This document shows positions 1 through 12,500 of a stretch of 64,000 bases of DNA, in pieces. A program made the translations under genes and the position numbers. The stretch's first letter is position 1. Every line of letters starts with the position of its first letter. The notes beneath the pieces are model-generated. The model ran no database searches, had not been told where the DNA came from, and saw only the letters and a program-made list of their open reading frames with translations. Source of the stretch: Spisula solida (taxonomy: Eukaryota > Mollusca > Bivalvia > Venerida > Mactridae); the NCBI GenBank assembly GCA_947247005.1, contig OX365944.1:20559501-20623500 (forward strand), written 5' to 3'.

Positions 1-551
1 CATACCATAACACATCCACCACCATACCGGCCGTGTTTAGCAATACAAATGTCAACACCTTCTTCATCTGGACCGCTCCACGCTCTAGCTTTCTATTAAA
101 GAAGTCTCCACAAATGTCGACTTATTGTAAAGAATGCATGAGTCCAATCTTGCATTGACCATTTGAGACGATCAATGATCCGGCATAAGTGTTCTCTGGC
201 GTGGTTATTACTCAAGGTCACGCAAAGTGCAATTTATTCCGGTATTTTACAACCGATTTATTACTGTTTGAGTACAAAACCATATTACAGTCGCAGTATG
301 AAAATTGTTACGCACATTGCGTTCAGCTTGTATGCCAATGCATCGGTATTAGGCATGTGTTTTCGACCTAGATCGGGATCTTCATCCAGTGGGCACGTAT
401 TTCCATTAACTTGAATCAGGTTATATATTCGTACGATATCGTTAAGTGACATGTTTAACGTCAAGGCTACATGTCTCATGAACACACCCACATGCAGACT
501 GCCTGTTGATTTTATTGGAGAAAAATGCATTCGGAAGTCTTGATTTACCAT
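1..551 (-). pseudogene. Decayed Tc1/mariner-type transposase (N-terminal and middle part)
   Basis: Read on the minus strand. The first open piece (551 to 285) ends in a segment resembling the helix-turn-helix and linker of Tc1-like transposases: an I-V-R-I-Y-N-L-I-Q stretch, a G-N-T, then D-P-D-L-G-R-K where the family usually has a P-R-S-G-R-P-type linker. Further on, after stops and frame changes, come a W-S-M-Q-D-W-T-H-A-F-F-T segment (family pattern W..W...LFTDESRF) and, at the window edge, G-R-Y-G-G-G-C-V-M-V (family pattern GGGSVMVW). The order and spacing fit the first two thirds of such a protein. Several stops and shifts make it non-functional. The rest lies left of the window. Assignment is from remembered family patterns, not a search. 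Confidence 0.55.
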
Positions 552-3500
552 AATTGCTCATGTAACTTACATAAAATAGATAGTCTTGCAGATGACAAGA
601 AGTTTTTATGCATACCCCCGAAAACCTTTATGGGAATGCACATCACCAAATAACGTTAGACAGTCTTTATGTCAGTGTGCTAGCGAAAAACTAACAGTAC
701 TGAATGAAAACCACTTTTAATGTAGACAAAATATCATATCTCGCGACTGCAACTATGATCGCAAAGTAGGTGACACGTCTAAAAATGTTTTCAAAAACGA
801 TGTCACGGACACCAAGGGAGATGTATGTTGCTGGTACTTGTATATCGTTAGCACAAAAGGTTTGGTGATGGGAAAGACAGTCTAACATGTCATAAAAGAG
901 ATTCGGGGAAAATATTCAATGGGCTAATAATTTCAAACGTCAGTTGCAGTGCCAGTGATAATTATAAGTTTCAGCACATGTCTAGGGGGATATGGTGCTT
1001 TGTCTAGGTTAGGGAGTGACTCCATATACATATAGTTCACCCAGGATGTTTTCAAACATGAATCGGTTAGGTCAACTGTTGCAAAATTGGTTTCAGAAAT
1101 TTCTATAGTAAACAGATATGGTCCGTTTTGTACTTAATACAGCACTGATACATAATGATATCTGATTACTCCACCTTTGTGGAATACATCACATCTTCCC
1201 GCCATTCTCATTATCATGGGCGCAATATAACTGAAACCTTACTTGGAACATTAATGAATGTGTCTCTTCATACACAAACAAGACTCTTTAGATTCTTACA
1301 ACAAACACAAGATCCAAGAACCAAACCGTCCGGAGACCGCTTACTGAACTCTTGTTAAACTCCGAAAGTGTGCAACCTATTAACTAAGAAGAATATCCAT
1401 AGGAACTAAATGATCCAAAGGGCAAATACACACCACTCAATAAACAATGAACAACTATGCAAGCTGCAGGAGTTCTGAGCAGAGGATATGATCCTTTAAT
1501 TTTGCAAAGGACGGCAACGATGTGTTATTACATTGACATGGAGTTATTATGTTTATGGTTTTAATAAAATCCCTCGACCAAATTTATTGGTTAGTTATTT
1601 ATGCTGTCTTACAAGCTTCACAAACTCTTATTTCTCATAACAAGACCACTTGATTTACTAGTATCAGACTGAGTGAAGTTTCTGATATAGAACTAACATA
1701 TGTGTCTACTACAGTAATTTGTAAAACTAATTTTGTCACAGTTGACCAAACCGAATTTCGTGTTTGTAGACGTCACATTATCTTGGGCGCATTATAGCAA
1801 TATATGTTATCATCATAGCAAGCAAATATGAAACATGTAAATCACAGATAGCAATTAATGACAACACGGTCAAAAGATTTCTTCCTATACTTGGTAACAA
1901 CACGAAGCTTTAATTCACGTGCTTGGTAACCAGAACTAGCTCTAGACTATAATAACGTTACTATTATTTATACGTCTACAAGAAAATAATTAGGAGTAAT
2001 GTCACACATTGTCGGTCTTGATAATGCCACTCGTTTGCTACTGATCCAAAGACCAAGACTTCGAGACAAAAATATCACGTAGAGCCAAACCCATCCCGCC
2101 TACTGGTAGTCGTGTACAGGTCTATCGTTAACGACAGATAATACTATTGTACTTGAAGTATGGTTCAAGGAAGTGTCACGACGATGACAGTCTTGTTTGT
2201 CACCCTCTAACTAGACGTCAAATTATATACTCAGCGTCAATGGAAAGTTACCACCCTATTGACTCTTATATTTTAAAATTCATGTAATACTGTGTTAAAA
2301 TCAAAACACAACTATGTTTTGACCGTGTAGTCACAGCTATCCTATTTAACAATATTCAAATGCACACACTATAAAACTTTTGTACCGATATGTCATATTG
2401 TATACAAAATACAGAGGTATATATAAGTGGTAACTTTTCAGTGACGCCCAGTATAACTCGTACTTCTTTTTAATTTACTCACAGTCATTTTTCATTACAG
2501 GCTTATTTTATTTAGTGTTTCTCCCAATTCAATTACATTGTCAGTAAGGTCAATTATGATCGCACCTTGCGGCAAATCATTGTTTATTTGTAGAATGATC
2601 TAGAAGAATATTAATTCGCCCACGATGCTGTATTTGTGACATTCTTGACTTCCTTGCTGTTAACAACGGTCACACTGACACTTGGTTAACGAACTTTTCC
2701 GTACTTGGTACAATGTACTATTTTCTGTATCAACTGAAACGAATTCTTGACATCGCAAAGGTGATGACCGATGTTGAACCGTGATAAAATATTTAAAAAA
2801 CACGAACTGCGTTCTTTAAAATCCATCAACTGTACTTAACTGACGTCGGGGTTTTCTTGCAATCAACTTGGTTGCTGGCGTTTGTACTTTTCCACAGAGT
2901 ATTTCTCAATAAACTAGTAATTAGCAGGTATTTTGTAAAGATCCCTTGCACTTGATGACCATTCGGTTTTTTGCGTGCTACGTTTTAGTAATCAGATGAC
3001 AGTTCACTTTGCATTACGTCGAGTAGAGGAACTTATTGAGCAATGTATCATGTTAACTTAGTACTTACAATTTCGTGATTTGTACCAATTACTGGTATCA
3101 CGTGAACCGCCATTCTTCAACTATTTGATGATACTGCACTAGATCATGTTATAGACACTAAGTGTGTAACTTTCGCGATACTATAAAATGGGTTCTAGTC
3201 AACGGAAAACGTTAAGCGATATGGTAACGTTGTAAAATATATTCACCATTTTTGGTATTAGAGCAATCGTCGTTAATATGATAAAGAGTATCGGTTACAG
3301 TACGTTTCCTATGGTTTATTACTGTGAACTAAGACATACATTTGCATTCATCGTTGGTTTAAGTTTTTGCTTCGAAGAAAACATAATTATTCGCAGTAAC
3401 AATTAACAATGCAGACAGAAATAAAGTACTAAAGAATGGAGAAATGTCTCCGAAGGCGCCGAAATTTGATTATTTCACTTGGATGGGTAGATACGCATGC

Positions 3501-3586
3501 AGACACAATGATGCTGTCTGGTGCACATTTTCAACATTAATAATTTTGTACTTTTGTACCTAAAAGTGCACGTCATACTTTGTCAG
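552..3586. other. No gene recognised
   Basis: AT-rich DNA with only short, shadow-like open frames. No splice-bounded coding segment, tRNA or clear repeat was recognised. It may be flank of the Tc1-like relic or ordinary intergenic sequence upstream of the receptor gene. Confidence 0.5.
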
Positions 3587-3740
3587 GACTGGTGCTGGCC
3601 ATTATGAATTAATAGCCAACTTTTTTTTCTCCAAAAAAATAATAGCCAAACTTAACGCGCGTGCTTTCAACGCATGCTTCTATTTTTCATTATTGCATGT
3701 AAAAAGGGGGCATAACTCATAATAGCCAGCACCAGCCCAG
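3587..3740. mobile_element. Small MITE-like foldback, about 155 bp
   Basis: The left end reads ACTGGTGCTGGCCATTATGA and the right end, reverse-complemented, begins GCTGGTGCTGGCTATTATGA: an imperfect inverted repeat of about 24 bp. There is no coding content inside. The target duplication is not clear. Confidence 0.5.
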
Positions 3741-4965
3741 TATATAGTAGCCTTTTCAAGAGTCACCCTTTCAATCAAACCTAAGCTTCCCATTTTAATT
3801 CATGAAATGATTAAATAACATAATTGTAATTATTCCAAAGTTTGTCCCTTATGGCGAACTTATTATTGTTTTGGACGACTCAAACATTTGTTTGTACTGA
3901 TTGTTTTTGGAGTCCCTCATCATAAGCAGTTCCGAATAACATTCTGTTTTTCAAAACATTTTTTCAAAGGGAGATACTAATCTAAGTTGGGATAGTGCAT
4001 GTTTCTTTTAAAAGCGTTTGTCTTCACATTTAAGTTGTTGGATACAATAAGCATTGCGTTATGATGTATAGATAAAAATAAATATCAATAATGCAAATTT
4101 ATCGAAGCGTGATGGAAATTTCCGTGCAAATCTGGCTCGTTCACAAAAACGTCAACATGACATTAAGAGTCAAAGTTTGTTGTTTGGGACATAGTCAATT
4201 GTATAAGGAACTCTTAAAAGAAATGATAATGGATATGTTTATGAACTTGTATCATGCAAATTTAAATGACTTTGCCAAACGGCAATGTTTCTTGAATATC
4301 TCAGTTTTATATTAAACATTATTCAGTCATACACTAAGTCAGAGTTTGTTCCCTAAGTTATGTTTTAAGATTGATATGCATTTTAGCAAATATAATTGAC
4401 AGAGAACGAGTAAAGTTACTTTTATTAAGGGTAAGTGTAGTATAATTATCATAATGCATATGCTTACTTTATCCAACATATTTCAATGTGAAGAAAAAAC
4501 ATATTTTGAAACAACATGCGCTAGCCCTCTACAGATTAGAATGCGAGTCCTTGATATATGTTTTGATGTTATTAGCAGATTATCTGTATAAGTATTCTAG
4601 ATGAATCGTCAACTTGGCTGCTGTTCTCGACGATACCAGACTTCAATAAAATATCTCTCTCAAAATATACGACACGGATGCAGTTTCACACCAATTATAT
4701 AATTTGTTGTTGATTTATCCAAGGTTATGTTGTAAATTCCTGTTTGGTCAATTTCATATAAAGGCGCAACATGAAGAATGTTTTGTAAATGGTACACCTT
4801 TGTTTTATGACGTTTCGTGCTGACATGCGCTTTTTAAAGTCATAGACATGGCATAAATGCTGACTGATGGACCAGGTTAAACGGCTTGTTGCGTTGACGC
4901 TTATTGTGTCACAAAGTTTGGTCGCTTGACTTTGGAGGAGATTTGTGTGAGTAACTTCCATGATT
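3741..4965. other. No gene recognised
   Basis: AT-rich sequence with one short open frame near 4091-4315 that shows no family motif. Nothing else supported. Confidence 0.45.
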
Positions 4966-5683
4966 AAGATATTTGATGCCATTGTAACCAACCATCTCAA
5001 TAGAGAAAATTTTATTTTAGGAATACGAGACAAAAACTGTATAGCATTAAATCTCTTATTCTACTACACCAAAAGATATGTATATAACTGCAGATTAAAA
5101 GAGATAGTTCCAACCATCCAGTACGCTAAACACTATATTAGGTATCAATACAATATATTAAAAGAAATAGCTATCAAAAATCATACCGCCAGCCATTTCA
5201 ATGATACTTGGAATGAAATAACAGACCTTTTTTGCTGAATGTCCAGATAAGACACTTATATTTACAAATATGTAAGATATCCCACCAAACCGGAACCAGA
5301 AACCAGTATACTTTTTGAGAATGTCACATTGTCTTTTTGTTTCTATAAAACTGAGGAAAGTGTTTTGTTTACTATGATAAGTAACACAAGTTCCATCTAT
5401 ATTCTGGCATTATATAACAACATGTTTTCAAATTTTCAATGTATGAAATGTTAATATTTTGGAGATTGTGTATACTGAATATTATAACTACGTGATTATC
5501 ATTTCAAGCTCTGCTATATTATATTATATCTACCTTTTGTTACTAATACACATTTATATATATATATACTAATTCAGAATTTGTAAGGTGTGTCCTGGGA
5601 TGCCCTCGACCCAGGCACACCTATTGACGAGGATAATAAACAATCACTCCACCTCAAAAAAAAAAAAAAAAAAGATATTTGAT
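4966..5683 (+). mobile_element. 5'-truncated LINE insertion with target duplication and poly(A)
   Basis: The insertion proper is about 4978-5671 and is bounded by the same 12-bp sequence AAGATATTTGAT (4966-4977 and 5672-5683). The open frame 4978-5238 looks like the extreme C-terminus of a non-LTR retrotransposon reverse-transcriptase polyprotein: a basic, Tyr-rich tail downstream of the zinc knuckle, with a Y-Y-T-K-R-Y-V-Y segment. A 3' untranslated part follows. It contains a stable hairpin at 5587-5621 (GGTGTG/CACACC and CCTGGG/CCCAGG stems, 10-nt loop), then AATAAA and an A-run of about 18. An intact tail and an exact duplication point to a fairly recent insertion. The clade is not determined. 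Confidence 0.75.
5587..5621 (+). other. LINE 3' UTR stem-loop
   Basis: Stem GGTGTG-T-CCTGGG pairs with CCCAGG-CACACC, one bulged T, loop ATGCCCTCGA. It sits about 35 bp before the poly(A). In several LINE families such a 3' hairpin is what the reverse transcriptase recognises; that role is inferred here. Confidence 0.6.
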
Positions 5684-6300
5684 TAATCCGTACCCATGAC
5701 GGAGAATAGTACCGTTGACTATGTGATGCCTATGTCATGAACAAGCATCCTCTAACTAACCTGTACATCTGCGCATGCAACATTGTCTGGTGACCGCTTA
5801 GCTTTTGGCCAACTTCGCTTGCCGCGAGGGCACGTAAATGGTGAGAGGGAGTTACTGCAGTTACTGCAATTGAAAGTGGAAGCATACTACTGCTGATTGA
5901 AACTGGTGTTTTTGTAATTGTTGTAATTATCAACATTGTCATAATAATGTTCAACTAACTTTTGTTTTGATGTCGGTTTCTTGGCACCTTGCTAATATCG
6001 GTTAACTGGTTATAATTCATTGGCTCTACTAATAACTAATTAACGATAATGTATGTCTATGTAAGTGGCGACGGTTGCTTTTTATTGGTTATTGGGAAAA
6101 ATCGGCATCACTTCGTCTCTGATAGTTTTCCAATGGTTAGATACACACCTAACTGGAACTATGCTTTTCAAATATTGGGAGTTATTGTGCCGAGATGTTG
6201 AACTGAACAATATGACACGGCGATGAATTTGTAGTACGTTAGTGAAATAGTTGATATTAAATTTATTTTATTAAATTGCTATTAATGATCTGAAGAATTA
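5684..6300. other. Upstream region of receptor gene 1
   Basis: No coding segment is recognised. It should contain the promoter and 5' leader of the receptor starting at 6301, but no convincing TATA box or initiator could be picked out in such AT-rich sequence, and an upstream non-coding exon is possible. Confidence 0.4.
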
Positions 6301-6595
6301 ATGATGACAATGTATGAAAACAGCACTGTTTTGTCATCTCAAATAAACGAGACCTCATACGGTCATGAATTAGCGGATATTCGTCAGCCTGTTTTTATGA
6401 TAGTTATTTATTCAATAGCATACGGAGTAATATTTCTATTCGCATTATTCGGTAACATTGCAGTGGTCACCGTTGTAAGTCGGACCAGACAACTTCAATC
6501 TTTGACAAACTTTTTCATCGTGAATTTGGCGGTAGCTGACATACTTGTCGCCCTGTTTTGTACACCTATCACCTTGTTACAGAGTTTGTATACGG
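6301..6595 (+). CDS. Receptor 1, coding exon 1 (TM1-TM2)
   Basis: Starts at the first of two adjacent ATGs (ATGATG). It encodes the extracellular tail, TM1 and TM2, and ends Y-T-G at a G|GTAAG donor, phase 1. Reading on past the donor hits a stop within a few codons, which supports the junction. Confidence 0.88.
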
Positions 6596-9500
6596 GTAAG
6601 TTTTATTGCTAGTCGGGTAACTATGTTTTTCCTTGTTGTCTTGATTCTTGTTTTAATTTCTATACATGCGTTTCCTTATTTCTCGTATTTCCGGCCCGCA
6701 TCAAAACTTCGTTTCTTAGTTAAGGCGTGTAGTATATTGATAGGGTTAACAAATATCAGTCGATTTCAACAAACAAATAATTAGATTTGTGAAAATATGT
6801 CACATTTTCCTCTTATTTAATTGATAAAAAAATGTCCGGAACCTAGAGACAACAGAATAAAGTTACATCCCTGATTAAATAACCGCACGTATGTCCAGTG
6901 CAGTATACCATTTATTGTTATTATTATTAAACGACGTATAATCGTTCAACACGTTTGCATTCACCCGCTTAATATAAAGATTATTATAGAGCTAGGTGTA
7001 GTACGAAATATTTGTCAAATTCAGAATGGAAACATTATTGTTGAACTTCGTTCAGACCGAGCGACAAACGATAGAACATTACTAATCTTAAGCATTGTTT
7101 ACATCAATCGCATTTTGCATTTCTTACTGGCTCTCGAAATTAAAAAACGTGCAGACATCAACGTAAATCGTAGATATCGAATGATATCGGTGTTGCTCGT
7201 ATAGATTGCGCATTTACGAGGCTCATTCCAACAATAATGTCAATGATGCGCTTTCGTAGAATTTTGATATACAATGGACGCATGCTTTACACAAGTTATA
7301 CATACTATACGTGTACATGACTCCTTGATAATCCTGCCCTTTATTATTAAAAACTATCTTATCTATCTTATCATCTCGGAGATATTTAAATGTGTGCCAG
7401 GGGCATATATTTTTGAAACTTGGAAAACACATGTACCAAACACATTATCTTGATTCATACTAAAAGCACACATTAAGATTATGTTATTTGAAAGAACTAC
7501 AAATCAGAGTATCAGTTAATGGGTTATATAGGTAAAAGAAATCTACAACACCAGAGTAAAATATATTCAGATGGATATTTAGATATATAACCGGTTAGGC
7601 AGGGCATAAGAATTAGGCTGATCCTGTCAGGTCCAAAATAATAGTTAAGTCTGACAAAACTGCTACCGTAAGGCGTCTGGTTGGTGAAGACACTACTAGA
7701 ATGTACTTGGTGTCCGAAATAACAACTCAAACCTAAAACTACTTTTCTCAGTTTAGTATCTTATAATGCATGCAATAACAATCACGTAAACTATTCTACA
7801 AATAGTTGTAAGCATCTTTTATCACCCCTCGTTAGTTTTCAGTAGAACTAAAAAAGTCATATTTTCCTACACGCAGATTTTTAATAAATTTACAATAGAT
7901 TCGTTTACAAGTTTACTTAACGTTTTTATGAGTTTAATTTATGAATTCAAAATGTTGCTACAAATTTAATCTTCCTTTGGGGCAAATATTTTACAAGATT
8001 AAATTTTGACGAGTCAGCAGAAATTGTTAAAGTCCTGTCCAGGGAGATAGAATGTTGTGCATATTTCAAATAATGAATCAAATGTTTGCGGTGATCATTT
8101 AATTTCTTGTTAAGCAACTCTAGACCTCTTCTATAATTAGCATTACTTAGCTCACCAGGGTACTGTTTTACTAACAATGCGTAAATGTCGCGTAAGTTTA
8201 CGGATATATTTGTCACTTACGCAAATCCTTAAGTGTGTTTTACTAATCGATCGCAAGTTGTTGCATATATTTACGTGAAAATATTGAATATTGAACGTAG
8301 ACCGGGCCACAATATTACCAATATAACGGGAACCAGAGTGAATAAATATACAGAAAAGCTCGATAAGTTTTGATGATTAAACATGTTTATATTACTAATC
8401 ACCGTCTATAACAACAAGTGACGGTCAGAAATCAACAGTGCGTGGCAAAAACTCCTCACTACGTTCATATTTGCTATTTACGGTCACTCGGACCTTGCGT
8501 AGAATTACGCCAATACCTACGACAAAACATGAGAAAAAATATCTTAGTAAAACGCATTTGCGCAAATATTATCGACGTACGCAATATTTACGAAAAACTT
8601 AGAGTTACGCTAGCGTAAATGCTTTGATAAAACAGTACCCTGAACACTATAAGTTTAGACTTCAATTATTTCAAGTTCTTTCAGATTTTGGTACAAATTG
8701 CGGTCTGACACTGGAATATTTTTAGTATTTAGTCATGAATCGATGTCTAGGGATTTCAAATAACATTATTTCTGGCTTTCGGTATCAAAATGCAATCATC
8801 GACTAGTGCCGTCCGTCTCATGCGTCTCTGTTTTTGTATTTTATTGTACTTTTTTGTGAAGGGGGATTAAAAGGCATTGCCTTTTGTGCACTTTACTGTC
8901 GAACATTTTAATTTAAAAAGGGTTCTTATTTAGAACTCGCACATGTTTGCATTTTGTGTGCACCTATAGATACTGGATACATCCGCGAATCGCAATAGAC
9001 AGCAACCACGCCTTGTAGGTCGACTGCCTATGGTGATGTGAATACCATTTACCCGGGTTATTACTACTTTGTAGACACATGGTGGTTCTAAGAAGTGTTA
9101 TTGTAATCATTTCTGTAACGCGAGACTTATATACTAGGAAACCTTTTAGGTACTGCGGTCGTGACGTATATGAAACAGTGGTAAGACATTATTACAATGA
9201 TGTTCTCCTATGTGGGAGATAAAAACTTCAACATTAATGTGTTTATTCATGTGAAGCTTTGTAGCTATGGGTTTTCTGATAAAAGCCAGAATTGTGATTA
9301 AATACTACAAATTTTGTGATGACAAAAATCTTTTCACCATTTTCAACACATATTTACTTTAAGCTCGATTATTAAGACTACACTGCTAACAATTGACGGC
9401 TTAAGATGAATAGTAAAATTCACATGACACAAATTAAGGCTTTTTCACTCAGCAACATGGTGGTCGTAAACTTTTAAAATGCATAAGAGCAGTTTTTTAG

Positions 9501-12500
9501 AACTATAGTCATTATAATTATGGTCAAGGGGAGGTAATCCGTTTGTACTTGAAATAAAATGCTGTTTCTAAATCTACATTTTTCACTTTTTAACATTGTT
9601 TTCTTAATTTCTGTCTAAGAAACTTGAAAACGAACTTTATTAACAGAGCAGCTGTAATAACAACCTGAAAAACGACACACAACACAAAATGTGCAATAGT
9701 AACTTTGATTGAAGTCATCATCTGTTTAATATTCTGATTTGTGATCAGATTGTAATAAAACCAATTGAATTGTCATTCCACATACTAGTATCACAGCTGC
9801 ATACTGGACCAGCTATGGATAAATACATCATATCGAACATGAGCCAAAAAAACGTTTATGAAAATGGCATAGGGTGTACATTCTAGTGAAAGTTCCAGAT
9901 CGTTTGTATCCATAGGTTTTTAATTTAATTTGTATTTGTAGCAAACAGTGAATCGGTTGAGTTTATGGAACGTTTTGCTCAAAGAAGCGAATAAACAAAG
10001 TAAATATTGACACATTTCTACCTGCCGAATAGGAATAATCAGTTTGAAAGGCGATTGAAATGATACATGATCCATACTAGTATTGTACAATATTTCTAGA
10101 CTTACACGTAATCTTCCAGTAATAAAAACATCACGTTAGTTAGATTCTAATTAAATACCTTCATTGCAGACAATGTGATATTGCCTGCAATTAGTTCATG
10201 CATTAGCTATCCATTTAAAGCGGATGCTCTCATAGCACGGTCGCGTTGTAATGAGAGTTCATTACGATTGTATCATTGTAAATTTCGTATAAAATGTCAT
10301 ATACGTCAAACTTAATCCTCAAGGCAATCAACGAACCTCACCACAAAAGATTCAAAACAAGATAATATGATATTACAATTAATTTTAAAGAAGGCCAATC
10401 CACTTGATTGAAATGTTTTTCATGCAATCTCTGTTTATCACTCGTTGTTCTGACATAATCTAGAAAGGTCATTCATGACATTTATATGTTCAGACATGAT
10501 GCGTTGTTCTAGATATAATTAGTTCCAAAAAACCATTAACAATAATGATGTAAAAACTGAAATAGTTAATTGTCATTATTCGTCATTTTCTAAGGGACCA
10601 TTCAAAGCAAAGATAGTAATTGTACACTTTTCTTTTTTGCCTTTTGTGGTATGTTGTTTCTGTTGGGTGCTGCCTTCCTTGTCCAAGATGTCGCAACAAC
10701 ATGTCTTGAAAACATTCAATGATTGTTCAACATTGGTATAATAAGCAAGAGACAGATGAACAATTTCTTATCTTTACAGAATTTTGCAAGACAAAAGAGA
10801 GTAAACAGCTGATAAGTATCAATGAGTGTTGCCTTATGATATGGTTGGATTGTCCCCGTGACGTGTACACCTCACCGGGAACTACCATTTCCAGCAGTCC
10901 ATAACAAACTACATTAATTTCTTAAATGACTTGAACCCGATACAAAGATATTCTCTGAGGCTAACCATATTGCTGATTGAAGTACAGAAAGTATATAAGA
11001 TATTTGAATAACAAGCTTCTAAAACATTCAAGATTGAAGGCTAGATTCATACTGATCAAACAACATGTTCTATGCAAAAGTTAATTATTATTGTTTGTTG
11101 ATTATCTTATTACTGCCTACAAATTGGTCGGTGTATGTACCAGTGGAGTTTGCGTCACGGTTAATGTCGCCTTTAATATTTATGACCATGATGACTGGTG
11201 GCTGTTTCTTGTTTATCAGTTTAAGTATGTGTAATACCAATACTTCCTGGTGAAATACAAGCATTTTATTGCTGTTTTCTGGTGGCTTTATAATCGTTAG
11301 AAACCATCCAAAAACGTTGGAAATATGACGATCTATTTAATAATTTTTATTTTCCGTAGCGTCACGACAGACGTCAATATGATGGCATAATACTTATGTT
11401 ACTATATATAGTAACAAATTTGCATTGAAAAAAATGTATTATGCGCCCTTTTAAATTATTATCAGCTTTTGGCCCGCCTCGCGCAGGGCTATTATCAGTG
11501 ATAATAGCCCTTGGAATACGTACACGCGCAACGTTACGTCATTTGCGTCTCAAAAATGACCAGCGCCGAGCGTAACGTAGGCCTTCTGGAATCACTTGCA
11601 AACCAGATTGATAGATTTGGACATGCTGGATAGCACATTTCATAATTTTATCAATCCTTAATCAGATGGATCTAAATCTACACTTATTTTCTAAAATTTA
11701 GACATTAAATCTGTGTTTACTAGATCTAGACAGATCTACGCGAATAGATCCAAGTTTGACCATTTTTAAAACGACGATGGGTTTGTCGATCAATTACGGA
11801 ACATGTTATGTCTTGTAAATGTTTTCTTAAATGAGTAGTTTTATTGAAAACAACAACATAAATATTATACAGAACAATGAATGGCTGAGCAGTGCCATTG
11901 AGTGATAATCGCCCCGGTAGATTATAATTGCCCTCGGGCTAGCGCCCTCTGGCAATTATCAACCTACCGGGGCGATTATCACTCAATGGCACTGCTCAGC
12001 CATGTATTATTCTATAATTCTTCAACATCAGACTTGTCAGCGAGGACACCAGGCAAAACGTACAATGTCTTTTTAAACAATTGCAAGTTACATAAGTGTC
12101 CAATAAAAATAAATCTGCAAGCATAATCATTTCATAATCAACATCGACAGTACACAAAGGTTAAACGAGAATTGTTAATACATATGTTATAATAATATAA
12201 TATATCGTAGTGGTATTTGTATTGCACAACGAATATTCCTGTCTGCCGACCAGTACGAACAAACAAATACTTTGTTCTATATGACATTTTAATTATCTAT
12301 CATTCAGTACTGAGATGCCTATATTTACATAGAAATGTAAGACTGACTGGATCAATTGACTTGTGTTATCCAAACATTACGTTCTTTGAACGACATATTG
12401 CCCTGTATTCTCGCTATGCGGTGAAAAATGAGTACTATTATCATCAATTGATGACAATCTAAAAGTATCAAATTATCTTCGTGACAGCGCGAGCAAATTT

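Noticed and set aside
11065..11253. Hydrophobic 62-codon frame as a small membrane protein or exon
   Set aside because: No family match, no supporting splice sites, and located in a transposon-rich intron.
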